DNA from: Allobosea sp. 47.2.35
Lineage (GTDB): Bacteria > Pseudomonadota > Alphaproteobacteria > Rhizobiales > Beijerinckiaceae
Reading direction: 5' to 3'
Length of the DNA stretch: 64,000 bases
Assembly (NCBI RefSeq): GCF_024655635.1
Contig: NZ_JANLGI010000003.1
Span: forward strand, 248,001 to 312,000
A program made the position numbers and the translations under genes. Below are positions 17,331-25,741 of this stretch, in pieces (the stretch's first letter is position 1; the number at the start of each line of letters is the position of its first letter). Below the pieces are notes generated by a model that had not been told where the DNA came from, did no database searches, and saw only the letters and a list, made by a program, of their open reading frames with translations.

Positions 17331-18158
17331 ATGACCGGTTCCGGCACCGACCGCACCCGCCCGGCCGTCCAGGCCCCTGCCCCGATCGTCATTCTGGTCG
17401 AGCCGCAGCTCGCCGAGAATATCGGCATGTGCGCCCGTGCCATGGCCAATTTCGGCTTGTCCGAGATGCGCCTCGTCGCCCCGCGCGACGGCTGGCCGAG
17501 CGGTGGAGGTCTCAAGAAGGGCGCGACCGCGGCCGCCTCCGGCGCGACGCATATCCTGGAGAACGCCCGGCTCTTCGACAGCGCGGCCGAGGCCATCACC
17601 GACCTCAACCACGTCCTGGCGACCACCGCCCGCGAGCGCGGCCAGATGAAGCGCGTGCTCACCCCGGCCGAGGCGATGCCGGAGGTCGCCGGCCGCATCG
17701 GCTCCGGCGAGCGCGTCGGCATCCTGTTCGGGCGCGAGCGCATCGGCCTGACCAACGAGGAGATCAGCCTCGCCGACGCGATCCTGACCTTCCCGGTCAA
17801 TCCCGCCTTCGCCTCGCTGAACCTCGCCCAAGCCGTGCTGCTCAACGGCTATGAATGGTTCAAGGCGACGGGTGGCGAGCCGCCCTTCCGCGAGAACAAT
17901 CCTTCGCCGCCGGCCAAGCGCGAGATGATCCTGTCGATGTTCGACTATCTCGAAGCCGAGCTCGACACCTGCGGCTTCTTCCCGGCCGGCAAGAAGCCGG
18001 TGATGACCGCGAACCTGCGCGACATCCTGCACCGGCTCGACATGACCGAGCAGGAGGCCCGCACGCTGCGCGGCGTCTTCAAGTCGCTGGTCGAGGGACC
18101 GAAGAAGGCCCGCCTGCTCGCGCGGCAAGCGGACGAGGCCGACGGCGCCGAAGAATAA
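17331..18158 (+). CDS. trmJ: tRNA (cytidine/uridine-2'-O-)-methyltransferase TrmJ
   Basis: SPOUT-class RNA methyltransferase of 275 residues. The start of the core, IVILVEPQLAENIGMCARAMANFGLSE, matches TrmJ/LasT; the SAM-binding knot segments are GILFGRERIGLTNEEISLAD and FPVNPAFASLNLAQAVLLNGYE. The C-terminal extension (LRDILHRLDMTEQEARTLRGVFKSL) is the TrmJ dimer/tRNA-binding tail. TrmJ methylates the ribose at position 32 of the anticodon loop. I begin at ATG 17331; the open frame upstream to 17151 crosses the operator region and lacks homology. It is divergent from the HTH/Clp-N operon and may respond to the same regulator, though 150 bp separates the sites from the start. Confidence 0.9.
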   Translation: MTGSGTDRTRPAVQAPAPIVILVEPQLAENIGMCARAMANFGLSEMRLVAPRDGWPSGGGLKKGATAAASGATHILENARLFDSAAEAITDLNHVLATTARERGQMKRVLTPAEAMPEVAGRIGSGERVGILFGRERIGLTNEEISLADAILTFPVNPAFASLNLAQAVLLNGYEWFKATGGEPPFRENNPSPPAKREMILSMFDYLEAELDTCGFFPAGKKPVMTANLRDILHRLDMTEQEARTLRGVFKSLVEGPKKARLLARQADEADGAEE

Positions 18159-18183
18159 AAAAGCCGGCCCCGAAGGGCCGGCT
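18157..18183 (-). terminator. Rho-independent terminator shared by trmJ and the TonB receptor gene
   Basis: AGCCGGCCC (18162-18170), loop CGAA, GGGCCGGCT (18175-18183). The A-run at 18157-18162 becomes a T-run on the minus strand, so it is a canonical terminator for the leftward receptor gene. Rightward there is no T-run and any trmJ termination would be weaker. Confidence 0.8.
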
Positions 18184-18213
18184 CGTCTGGTCGGGGGGTC
18201 TCGAAACGCCCGG

Positions 18214-20502
18214 TCAGAACTGGTACTTCAGCGTCGCCTTCACGGTACGGCCCGGCTCGCTGTAATAGTCGCGGGCCTGGGTCAGAGCGCCGGTCGGAAC
18301 GTTGACCGCATCGAAATACTTGCGATCGAAGATATTGTAGACGCCCACCTGCAATTCAAGGTCGGCGATCTGCGGCGCCGGGCGCCACCAGGCCGAGGCG
18401 TTGAACACCGCATAGCCCGGCGCCTTGAAGCCGGCATTGGTGCCGGTCGTCGCGGCAACGTCGTCGCGGGCAGCGGCGAGCTTGGCCGAGACCTCGGCGC
18501 CCGAGCGATCGGTGCCATAGGCGACCGCGACGATGCCCTGCACCGGCGGGATCGAGTTCAGGAAGACGTCATCCGTCTTGTTGCGGCCACGGGTATAGGC
18601 GAAGGAGCCGCGCACCAGCCAGTTCTGCGCGAAGGCGTACTGACCGTTGATCTCGACGCCCTGGATCTCGGCCTTGGGGATGTTCCGGTAGCCGAAGATG
18701 CCGCCCTGCGGATAGAGCCCGCCCGCCGGGGCGACCTGATAGGTCTCGATGAAGTTGTCGTAGTTCGTGAAGAAATACGCGATCGAGCCGCCGAGCTGCT
18801 TGTCGCCGAAGCGGACGCCGACATCTACGCCATTGCCCTTTTCCGGACGCAGCGTCGGGTTTCCTTCACGCAGATAGGTGCCCGGCCCGCCGAAGCGGCC
18901 ATAAAGCTCGTTGGCCGTCGGCGCGCGGAAGGTCTTGGCCCATTGCGCGAAGACGGTGACGTCCTTCACCCAGGGCGCATTCTTCAGGATGTCGTACTCG
19001 AGCCGCAGGCGCGGCGACCAGGCCGAGTCGCTCGAGGACGGCGGCAGGCCGACGGGCTGGGAGCCGCCCATCGAATAGGCCGGCGTCTGCTGCGGCTTCT
19101 CCTCGTACCAGTCGAAGCGCACGCCGGGCGTGATGCGCAGGCGGTTGTCGAGCAGGCCGATCTCGTCATGCAGGTAGAGGCCGAACAGCTTGCCGTCGAT
19201 ATCGGGCTGGTCGGCCTGGTTGGTGTGCAGGTTGTTGCAGGTCGTGAAGGCTCCCGTGAAGCGACCCGACGCAGGGCGGGCTGGGCAGTTGTCGAGGCCG
19301 GACGAATACTGCTTGAGCGACGAGGCGCGCAGCTCCGTGCCCAGCGTCACCCGGTGGGACAGCATTCCGGTCTGGAAGTTCTTCACCACATAGCCGTTGA
19401 AGCCATAGGCGTTCTCCTCATTCTCGTTGTCGCGAATATGAGGGCCGACGATGCTGGTGAAGCGATAGGCATGGACGATGTCGTTGCGGACCAGGCGCTG
19501 CCAGTAAAGCGTGGCATGCGCCTCGTCGAAGAAGCCGCCTGGCTGCTTGTAATCATAGGAGAGCGAGATGCGGTTGCGCTCGGTATCCTCGCCCGTGACA
19601 TAGTTGCCGGGACGGAAATTGCCGGTCAGCGAGACGCTAGTGCCGGTGAGGGTCCGGGTTCGCTCGGCGCGCTTGAAGAGCTCACCGGTCAGGCCGAAAC
19701 GGTGCACCCCGTCGATGGTGTGATAGATCTTGCCGAGCAGGTTGTACTGGTTGAAGTCGCTCGGGCTCGGCGCCGTGCGGGTGACGCCCACCGTCTTGAT
19801 GTTGCCCTTGTTGTCGATCTCATGGCCATCGCGGAAGCCACCCTGCAGCAGCACGGAGGTGTTGCCCATGCGCGCCGCCACGGCCGCGCTGCCGAACCAG
19901 GCCCGATCCGTGCTGTCATAGCCGGTCTTGGCCAGCGCACCATATGAGCGCCCGGCCTTGATCAGGTCTTCCGGGTCGAGCGTGCGGACCGCGAGCGCGC
20001 CGCCGAGCGCGCCATTGCCGAGCGTGGCCCCGCCACTGCCGCCACGCAGCAGGTCCAGCGTCGAGAGCGAGTCGAAATCGAAGGCCGCGGTTCCGCCGCG
20101 ATTGACGCGCGTGTCGATCAGGAAGGGCTGGCGGATGCCGTCGACCGTCGTCAGCACGCGCGCGCCGTCAAGGCCGCGGATGTTCAGCGAGTTGTTCTGC
20201 CGGTTGAAGGTGATGCCCGCCTCGACCCGGTTGGCGAGATCGGTCAGGCTCTGCACCTGCTGGCGGTCGAGTTCCGCCCGCGTCGTGCGCGTCGTCGTCG
20301 GGCCGTTGAGCAGCGCGCCGCCCGGGACACCCTCGCCCTGCACGTTGATCTGGTCGAGAACGACGGGACCTTCCGAAGCCTGCGCCGCAGGCGCGATGCG
20401 GGTCCGGCCTTGCTGCTGCGCGATCGCAGGCGAAGCCAGCAGCACCACCATCAAAGTGCCGAGCGCGACGCCTTCGCGCAATGTGCCGGAATACGTCCCC
20501 AT
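18214..20502 (-). CDS. TonB-dependent outer-membrane receptor, haem/haemoglobin-receptor type
   Basis: Outer-membrane barrel of 762 residues. A signal peptide ends near residue 28 (VVLLASPAIAQ). The TonB-box/plug region runs to about 165 (LNIRGLDGARVLTTVDGIRQ, RGGSGGATLGNGALGGALAVRT), and the barrel ends with KYQF, a proper C-terminal aromatic residue for BamA recognition. In the barrel, TFRAPTANELYG and EGNPTLRPEKG match the FRAP and NPNL boxes of haem receptors. The histidine that lies between those boxes in HemR-type proteins is absent, so haem specificity is not certain. It sits opposite an amine oxidase gene across an AT-rich control region. Iron- or haem-regulated expression is likely but no TonB or haem ABC genes lie nearby. 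Confidence 0.85.
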   Translation of the reverse strand: MGTYSGTLREGVALGTLMVVLLASPAIAQQQGRTRIAPAAQASEGPVVLDQINVQGEGVPGGALLNGPTTTRTTRAELDRQQVQSLTDLANRVEAGITFNRQNNSLNIRGLDGARVLTTVDGIRQPFLIDTRVNRGGTAAFDFDSLSTLDLLRGGSGGATLGNGALGGALAVRTLDPEDLIKAGRSYGALAKTGYDSTDRAWFGSAAVAARMGNTSVLLQGGFRDGHEIDNKGNIKTVGVTRTAPSPSDFNQYNLLGKIYHTIDGVHRFGLTGELFKRAERTRTLTGTSVSLTGNFRPGNYVTGEDTERNRISLSYDYKQPGGFFDEAHATLYWQRLVRNDIVHAYRFTSIVGPHIRDNENEENAYGFNGYVVKNFQTGMLSHRVTLGTELRASSLKQYSSGLDNCPARPASGRFTGAFTTCNNLHTNQADQPDIDGKLFGLYLHDEIGLLDNRLRITPGVRFDWYEEKPQQTPAYSMGGSQPVGLPPSSSDSAWSPRLRLEYDILKNAPWVKDVTVFAQWAKTFRAPTANELYGRFGGPGTYLREGNPTLRPEKGNGVDVGVRFGDKQLGGSIAYFFTNYDNFIETYQVAPAGGLYPQGGIFGYRNIPKAEIQGVEINGQYAFAQNWLVRGSFAYTRGRNKTDDVFLNSIPPVQGIVAVAYGTDRSGAEVSAKLAAARDDVAATTGTNAGFKAPGYAVFNASAWWRPAPQIADLELQVGVYNIFDRKYFDAVNVPTGALTQARDYYSEPGRTVKATLKYQF

Positions 20503-20598
20503 GGCCTTGACCCGTCCTTCTGAACGCTACGGGCCGGAGCCGCCGCGCTTCACAGTTTTAAATTAATACAAACAAGATCTTATCCGCCCAGAATAAGA

Positions 20599-20614
20599 CA
20601 ATATTCGGATATTG
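20599..20614. promoter_or_regulatory. Inverted repeat CAATAT-N4-ATATTG, candidate operator
   Basis: Perfect 6-bp arms around TCGG, overlapping the predicted -10 of the receptor gene, the position expected for a repressor site. The binding protein is unknown. Confidence 0.4.
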
Positions 20615-20681
20615 AGCGACTCGATAACTGTCAATTGGCTGCCACACGAAGGACATCTTCCGATGCAGGAAGATCACAATA

Positions 20682-20698
20682 GTAGAACTTGTCTAAAG
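20682..20698. promoter_or_regulatory. Irr/ICE-like half-site cluster
   Basis: GTAGAACTTGTCTAAAG resembles, imperfectly, the alphaproteobacterial iron-control element (TTTAGAA-N3-TTCTAAA). TTCTAAG at 20719-20725 adds another half-site. Iron-regulated receptors in Hyphomicrobiales often carry such elements. The match is too weak to be sure. Confidence 0.25.
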
Positions 20699-20859
20699 AA
20701 TAATATTGGATTGCATCGTTCTAAGCTGGACCCCGCAGCCCGCCTCACCATCCCGTAAGGCTCCCGATCTCGTGATCGCGGCTTGCCTCGCGCGCGCCAG
20801 CTTCCCGTTGCAATGCGATGGCAAGGCTCCAACATGCGGGGCAGCACGGGACTTCAGAG

Positions 20860-22176
20860 ATGCTCGACCGCCGGACGATCTTGACGGGGACAGGCGCCAT
20901 GGCCGCGAGCTTTGCCGTTGCCGGCCGGGCGCGTGCCGCCACGGATGCCGATGTCGTCGTGATCGGCGCGGGAGCGGCCGGCATTGCCGCCGCCCATGCC
21001 TTGCGCGCCGCCGGGCGACAGGCCGTCGTGCTCGAAGCCCGCGGCCGCACCGGCGGGCGCGCCTTTACTGACGCCTCGCTTGGCCCCGCCTATGATGCTG
21101 GCGCGATGTTCATTCACTGGGCGGAACGCAACCCCTGGGTCCAGATCGCCCGCGATCTCGGCGTTGCAACGCCCGCCGAATCCTGGGGCAGCGGCTTCAG
21201 GGTCTTCGCCGATGGCCGCCCCATGGCCGAGCCGGAGCGCAACCGCCGCCGCAGCGCCTTCGGCCAGATCGACCGCCGGCTGGAGACGGTCGATCTCAGC
21301 CAGCGCGACATGTCGATCGCCGAATTGCTCGGCGATCTTGGCCCCGAGCTCGCGCCGGTCGCCGCGTCCGGCCTGCTGCTCTCGATCGGCGAGGAATCGA
21401 GCCGCATCTCCGCGCGCGACTACCAGCGCCTGTGGTCGGGCGAGGATCTCATTGTCCCTTCCGGCTACGGCAATCTCGTCGCGCGTTCGGCTGCGGGGCT
21501 CGATATCCGCCTGAACGAGCCGGTCGAGGCTGTCCGCTGGGATGGGCCGGGCGTCACCGTCACCACCCGCTCCGGGACGTTGCGGGCCAATGCCTGTATC
21601 GTCACGGTGCCGGTCGGCGTGCTGAAGGCCGGCGCTATCCGCTTCATCCCGGAATTGCCTGCGGCGACGCGCGATGCCCTCGGCGGCCTGCATATGGGCG
21701 CGCTGACCAAGATCGCGCTCAAGGTCGAGGGCGATCGCTTCGGTATCGCATCGGGCACGAGCTTCCTCGAAGCGGCGGCGCCGGAACGCTTGATGAACCT
21801 CGACATGTTCCCGGGCGGCCAGGACATCGTCATCGGCTATTGCGGCGGCGACTATGCCCGCAAGCTCTCCGAGGCCGGCACCGACGAGGCCCGCGCTCAT
21901 CTCGTCGACCTTCTCGTGAAGATGGTCGGCGCCGATTTCCGCAAGTCGGTGAAGGAGGTCTCCTTCCCGGCCTGGTGGACCGATCCCTTCGCTCGCGGCT
22001 CCTACTCGATCTGCGATCCCGGCCACGAAGCGGCACGCGATGCCCTTGCCCAGCCGATCGGCAACCGCCTCTTCATTGCCGGCGAGGCAACTGCGGGCGG
22101 CGGGGCCATGACCGTTGGCGGCGCGACACTCGCCGGCCGTGCCGCGGCGGCCGCGGTCGCTCGATTGAAGGCCTGA
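20860..22176 (+). CDS. Tat-exported flavin amine oxidase
   Basis: FAD-dependent amine oxidase (monoamine oxidase-like) of 438 residues. It begins MLDRRTILTGTG, a twin-arginine motif followed by a hydrophobic stretch and an ARA cleavage site near residue 26, so it should be folded with FAD before export. The FAD motif is VVVIGAGAAGIAAAHAL (residues 33-49) with the family LEARGRTGGRA segment; the C-terminus RLFIAGEATAGGGAMTVGGA closes the FAD site. The ATG at 20860 is chosen because it opens the Tat signal. It is divergent from the TonB receptor and may share its control region. Substrate unknown: a polyamine or other primary amine is typical for the family. Confidence 0.85.
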   Translation: MLDRRTILTGTGAMAASFAVAGRARAATDADVVVIGAGAAGIAAAHALRAAGRQAVVLEARGRTGGRAFTDASLGPAYDAGAMFIHWAERNPWVQIARDLGVATPAESWGSGFRVFADGRPMAEPERNRRRSAFGQIDRRLETVDLSQRDMSIAELLGDLGPELAPVAASGLLLSIGEESSRISARDYQRLWSGEDLIVPSGYGNLVARSAAGLDIRLNEPVEAVRWDGPGVTVTTRSGTLRANACIVTVPVGVLKAGAIRFIPELPAATRDALGGLHMGALTKIALKVEGDRFGIASGTSFLEAAAPERLMNLDMFPGGQDIVIGYCGGDYARKLSEAGTDEARAHLVDLLVKMVGADFRKSVKEVSFPAWWTDPFARGSYSICDPGHEAARDALAQPIGNRLFIAGEATAGGGAMTVGGATLAGRAAAAAVARLKA

Positions 22177-22180
22177 CGCG

Positions 22181-23122
22181 TCAGCCGGCGCCCGGCCGGA
22201 GCATCAACTCCCAGTTCTGGCCGACGAGGTCCTTGCCGAAGGAATGATGCTTTTCCTCGGCCACCAGCCGAAAACCCTCGCCGAGATAGATGCCGCGCGC
22301 CGCATGCAGGATGTCATTGGTCCAGAGCACCATGCGCTCGTAACCGGCGGCGCGCGCGAAGCCGATCGCCTCGCGGACGAGCCGCTTGCCAAGCCCCAAC
22401 CCATGCGCCCGTTTCTCGACGATCACGAGCCTGAGCTTCGCCGTCCTCTCGTTCTCCTGCACGACGAAGGCCGAGCCCACGGGCTGGCCGTCCAGCTCGG
22501 CGATGAAGCAACGCTCGCGGCCCGGCTTGAACTCGCGCAGGAACTTCGCGGCGATCTCTGCGACGAGCGCCTCGAAGGAGATGTCCCAGCCATAATCCTC
22601 GGCATAGAGCCGGCCATGCGCACCAATCACCCAGCCCATATCGCCGGCGCGATGCTCCCGGATGATGGGAGCTGGGCGATCGGCCAGCTCGACCGAAAGA
22701 AGGCGCTCCGTATCGGCGAGAGCGGCAATGAGGCGCTCCTGCTCGAAAGGCGCCAGACGCTGCAGAATCGCTCCCGCTTGCGCGCTTGAAGCCTGGTCCA
22801 ATGGCTGGAACGCCGCCCTGCCCTGTTCCGTCAAACGCAAGCGCAAGGCACGCCCATCGGCAGCCGAACGAGTCCGTTCGAGCCAGCCCTGCCCCGTGAA
22901 ACGCTTGAGGATGCGCGAGAGATAGGCCGGATCGAGATCGAGCGCCCTGGCCATCTCGCCCGCCTGCCAGTCGTCGCGCTGCGCCAGTTCGTAGAGCACG
23001 CGCGCCTCAGCCAAGGCGAGGCCCGAACCATGCAGACTGCCACCAAGAGCACCCACCCAGCGGGTGTGGAAGCGGTTGAAGCGGCGGATCGCGGCGACGG
23101 CTTCGGTCTCGACGGCATGCAT
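22181..23122 (-). CDS. MarR regulator fused to a GNAT acetyltransferase
   Basis: Two-domain protein of 313 residues. Residues about 1-150 are a MarR-type winged helix (LALAEARVLYELAQRDDW, DLDPAYLSRILKRF recognition helix, GRALRLRLTEQGRAAF wing). Residues about 155-310 are a GNAT acetyltransferase with the acetyl-CoA loop RAHGLGLGKRLVREAIGFAR. This fusion is a known architecture in actinobacteria and proteobacteria, with the MarR part controlling genes and the GNAT part acetylating an unknown small molecule or protein. A 23-bp palindromic operator lies 30 bp upstream, so it is probably autoregulated. It converges on the amine oxidase gene with a 4-bp gap. Confidence 0.88.
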   Translation of the reverse strand: MHAVETEAVAAIRRFNRFHTRWVGALGGSLHGSGLALAEARVLYELAQRDDWQAGEMARALDLDPAYLSRILKRFTGQGWLERTRSAADGRALRLRLTEQGRAAFQPLDQASSAQAGAILQRLAPFEQERLIAALADTERLLSVELADRPAPIIREHRAGDMGWVIGAHGRLYAEDYGWDISFEALVAEIAAKFLREFKPGRERCFIAELDGQPVGSAFVVQENERTAKLRLVIVEKRAHGLGLGKRLVREAIGFARAAGYERMVLWTNDILHAARGIYLGEGFRLVAEEKHHSFGKDLVGQNWELMLRPGAG

Positions 23123-23151
23123 GGCTCACCTCCACGGCAATGCCAATCCAT

Positions 23152-23174
23152 TTTAGTGGACGCAGTCAACTAAA
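23152..23174. promoter_or_regulatory. MarR-type operator TTTAGTGGA-N5-TCAACTAAA
   Basis: Inverted repeat with 8 of 9 arm positions complementary, 30 bp upstream of the MarR-GNAT start and 86 bp upstream of murI. Size and spacing fit a MarR dimer site. The hexamer TTTAGT/ACTAAA is AT-rich in a GC-rich setting. Confidence 0.65.
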
Positions 23175-23259
23175 TTTCGAGACAGTGGATAAACGCGCCA
23201 TTGACCGTCTCTTAACCGGTGTCTGGCGGAGTCGGGCTTTGAAATCCCTCGGCATCATC

Positions 23260-24147
23260 ATGCAAGTCGATCTTCTCGCCGGCACGGGCCACCGCCCTCT
23301 TGCGATCCCCCGGCCCCGGCCAACCATTCTCGTCTTCGATTCCGGCCTCGGCGGCCTCACCGTGCTCGGACGCACCACAAGGGCCTGCCCCGGCGCCCAT
23401 ATCGTCTATGCCGCCGATGATGCCGGCTTTCCCTATGGCCGCCTGAGCGAGGACGAGCTCGTCATTCGCGTGCTCGCGGTGATGGAGCGTCTCGTCGCGC
23501 GATTCCATCCTGATCTCGTGGTCATCGCCTGCAACACAGCCTCGACGCTGGTGCTGCCGACTCTCAGGGCGCGCTTCGCGATTCCCTTCGTCGGCACCGT
23601 ACCCGCGATCAAGCCGGCCGCGGCGGCGACCCGTAGCGGCATGATCTCGGTTCTTGCCACCCCCGGCACCGTGGCGCGCGACTACACGCGCGAACTGATC
23701 GAGACCTATGCGGCCAGCCATAACGTCACGCTTGTCGGCGCGACGCGGCTCGCCGGCCTCGCCGAGCAGGCCTTGAAGGGCGAGGCCATCGACGACACGA
23801 TTCTCGCCGCCGAGATCGCACCCTGCTTCGTCGAGGCGCACGGCCGCCGCACCGATGTCGTCACCCTCTCCTGCACGCATTATCCCCTGCTGCTGGAGCG
23901 CATGAAGCGGCTCGCGCCCTGGTCCGTTGAATGGATCGACCCGGCTCCCGCGATCGCTCGGCGTGTCTCCGATCTGTTGTCCAGTGCCCGCGAACCTGAC
24001 CTGGCCTGTCCGGAGGCCATCGCCGTCTTCACCAACGGCTCCGGCCTCACCGGCCCCTTGCGGATCGCGTTGGCCGGTTACGGCCTGGCACAGGTCGTCA
24101 TCGAACCGATGCCGATCGAGAACGGCTTTTCGCCGACCCGGAATTGA
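23260..24147 (+). CDS. murI: Glutamate racemase
   Basis: Converts L- to D-glutamate for peptidoglycan, 295 residues. FDSGLGGLTVL carries the conserved Asp27/Ser28; the two catalytic cysteines are Cys91 in IACNTAST and Cys205 in TLSCTHYPLL with the neighbouring His207. I use ATG 23260; frames open further upstream cross the MarR operator. Residues 1-20 form a short polar leader before the first strand, so a slightly later start cannot be excluded. It is divergent from the MarR-GNAT gene and followed by a terminator before rpsD. Confidence 0.92.
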   Translation: MQVDLLAGTGHRPLAIPRPRPTILVFDSGLGGLTVLGRTTRACPGAHIVYAADDAGFPYGRLSEDELVIRVLAVMERLVARFHPDLVVIACNTASTLVLPTLRARFAIPFVGTVPAIKPAAAATRSGMISVLATPGTVARDYTRELIETYAASHNVTLVGATRLAGLAEQALKGEAIDDTILAAEIAPCFVEAHGRRTDVVTLSCTHYPLLLERMKRLAPWSVEWIDPAPAIARRVSDLLSSAREPDLACPEAIAVFTNGSGLTGPLRIALAGYGLAQVVIEPMPIENGFSPTRN

Positions 24148-24183
24148 CTCGAAGCCGGCTTTCCGTCATACGCCCTCTCGTCG

Positions 24184-24214
24184 CGCGGCTCCTCACGGGG
24201 CCGCGTGGCTTTTT
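24184..24214 (+). terminator. Probable terminator between murI and rpsD
   Basis: CGCGGCTCC, loop TCAC, GGGGCCGCG (24184-24205) with one G-T pair, followed after four bases by TTTTT at 24210-24214. It lies 37 bp after the murI stop. Confidence 0.6.
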
Positions 24215-24322
24215 CCGCACCCGTGATCCGCTCTTCTTCGGAAGCTGGATCTGTCGCCTCGGCCCAAGTCGAGGAGCAGGAGGGCGCGGTCCTCAACTCG
24301 CGAACCTGAGAGGACACGCGAT

Positions 24323-24940
24323 ATGTCGAAGCGCCATGAGGCGAAATACAAGATTGACCGCCGCCTCGGTCAGAACATCTGGGGCCGTCCGAAGTCCCCG
24401 GTCAACCGTCGTGAATACGGCCCCGGCCAGCACGGCCAGCGCCGCAAGGGCAAGCCGTCCGACTTCGGCACGCAGCTCCGCGCCAAGCAGAAGCTGAAGG
24501 GCTACTATGGCTCGATCTCCGAGAAGCAGTTCCGCCGCTACTACGCCGAGGCGATCCGCCTGAAGGGCGACTCGGGCGAGAACCTGATCGGCCTGCTCGA
24601 GCGCCGTCTGGACGCGGTGATCTACCGCGCCAAGTTCGTGCCGACCGTCTTCGCCGCCCGCCAGTTCGTCAACCACGGCCACATCACCGTGAACGGCAAG
24701 CGCGTCAACATCGCCTCCTATCAGGTCAAGCCGGGCGACGTGATCGCGGTCAAGGAGAGCTCGCGCCAGCTCGCCATCGTCATCGAGTCGGCCGCCCTCG
24801 CCGAGCGTGACGTGCCGGACTACATCGACGCTGATCACAGCAAGTCCTCGGCCACCTACACCCGCACCCCGACCCTGTCGGACGTGCCCTACGCGGTGCA
24901 GATGGAGCCGAACCTGGTCATCGAGTTCTACTCGCGCTGA
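24323..24940 (+). CDS. rpsD: 30S ribosomal protein S4
   Basis: Ribosomal protein S4, 205 residues, a primary 16S rRNA binder that also shapes the decoding entry. It starts [21 protein letters not shown] and carries the S4 RNA-binding domain around residues 96-155 ([32 protein letters not shown]). Shine-Dalgarno GAGAGGA precedes the ATG. As is usual in this order, it stands alone rather than in the alpha operon, with its own terminator. Codon use is strongly biased to C-ending codons, as expected for high expression. Confidence 0.97.
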   Translation: MSKRHEAKYKIDRRLGQNIWGRPKSPVNRREYGPGQHGQRRKGKPSDFGTQLRAKQKLKGYYGSISEKQFRRYYAEAIRLKGDSGENLIGLLERRLDAVIYRAKFVPTVFAARQFVNHGHITVNGKRVNIASYQVKPGDVIAVKESSRQLAIVIESAALAERDVPDYIDADHSKSSATYTRTPTLSDVPYAVQMEPNLVIEFYSR

Positions 24941-24983
24941 TCGGCGGCAACGCCCCTGGCCTTCGAGGTCGGGACGCAGTTCA

Positions 24984-25012
24984 GGGGATGGCCTTCGGGC
25001 CGTCCCCTTTTT
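24984..25012 (+). terminator. Rho-independent terminator of rpsD
   Basis: GGGGATGGCC (24984-24993), loop TTCG, GGCCGTCCCC (24998-25007) and a T-run at 25008-25012. A 10-bp stem with a UUCG tetraloop. Confidence 0.92.
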
Positions 25013-25072
25013 CGTTCCAGGCAGCCAGGATTGGCAGCAAGTTGCCACCGTCGATCATGATCGGGAGGTGTC

Positions 25073-25357
25073 ATGAAAGCCCTGAGGGCCCTGTCCAGCG
25101 CGCTGGCGAGCATCGCATTCCTGCTCGCGATGACCGTGGGCCTGAGCGTTGCGCACCCGTCGGCCGCCTCGGCCGAGGTCCGCTTCGGACGCAATGTGCG
25201 CGTCGGCGGGCACGATTTCTCACATCAGAGTTTCAACCGGCAGCGGCGCGCGCAGATTTATCTCTATGACCGCACGCCGTCTCGTTCGGGCTGCGTCTGG
25301 CGCTCGGATGGCCGTGGCGGCAAGGTGAAGACCTGTCACCTGCGTCGGATCAGGTAG
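25073..25357 (+). CDS. Small exported basic protein, function unknown
   Basis: A 94-residue protein with a signal peptide of about 34 residues (MKALRALSSALASIAFLLAM, ending near SAASA). The mature part is short, rich in Arg/Gly/His, and contains two cysteines (SGCVWRSDG and KTCHLRRIR) that could form one disulfide. A strong ribosome site, GGGAGGTG, ends 2 bases before the ATG, which supports it as a real gene. It is between the rpsD terminator and another small membrane protein on the opposite strand. I do not recognise the family. Confidence 0.65.
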   Translation: MKALRALSSALASIAFLLAMTVGLSVAHPSAASAEVRFGRNVRVGGHDFSHQSFNRQRRAQIYLYDRTPSRSGCVWRSDGRGGKVKTCHLRRIR

Positions 25358-25388
25358 GGTCGGGCTGGAAAGCGGGCCGTGCGGCGGC

Positions 25389-25541
25389 TCAGAGATGCGA
25401 GCCGACCTCGTTACGGAAGAAGTAGCAGCCCACGCCCAGGCAGCCGATCAGGATCGACAGCGCGTAGGGCCCGAACAGGCAGACGATGAAGACGGAGCCG
25501 ATGAAAGCCCGCATCGCCCAGCATGACCATGTCTGCTTCAT
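25389..25541 (-). CDS. 50-residue single-pass membrane protein, function unknown
   Basis: A short frame translating to MKQTWSCWAMRAFIGSVFIV... and ending FFRNEVGSHL. Residues about 12-42 are continuously hydrophobic, one long or two short membrane segments, with four cysteines (7, 21, 34, 39). The ribosome site AAAGGTG sits 5 bases before the ATG at 25541. It is shorter than most gene callers' threshold, so it is easily missed. The larger overlapping frame 25411-25599 in another phase has no such signals. I do not recognise the family. Confidence 0.6.
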   Translation of the reverse strand: MKQTWSCWAMRAFIGSVFIVCLFGPYALSILIGCLGVGCYFFRNEVGSHL

Positions 25542-25741
25542 GGTTCACCTTTCGCATCGCAATCACTGACAAAGCGTAAATGGTGAGCCGTGAATCCAAG
25601 CTGAATGGATATAGTAAACGCCTGAATTCCTAGCGAATTCCATGTGTTAGGGATTTTGGTGAAAGTGGGGCGAGACCACTTTTCGCCATATCTCCCGGCC
25701 GCGCGGTAGCGTAGCGTCATCGTCCCGGAGAGGAGATTCGC

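Larger units (their letters stand above)
20503..20859. promoter_or_regulatory. 357-bp divergent control region (receptor / amine oxidase)
   Basis: Distinctly AT-rich against the local background between about 20550 and 20720. On the minus strand TTGACA (20634-20629) is followed after 17 bases by TATCCG (20611-20606), a candidate receptor promoter. A perfect inverted repeat overlaps that -10 (see 20599-20614), and an Irr-like sequence occurs at 20682-20698. No small gene is supported. Confidence 0.5.

Noticed and set aside
25411..25599. 62-codon minus-strand frame
   Set aside because: It overlaps the better-supported 50-residue frame at 25389-25541, which has a ribosome site and a membrane segment; this one has neither.
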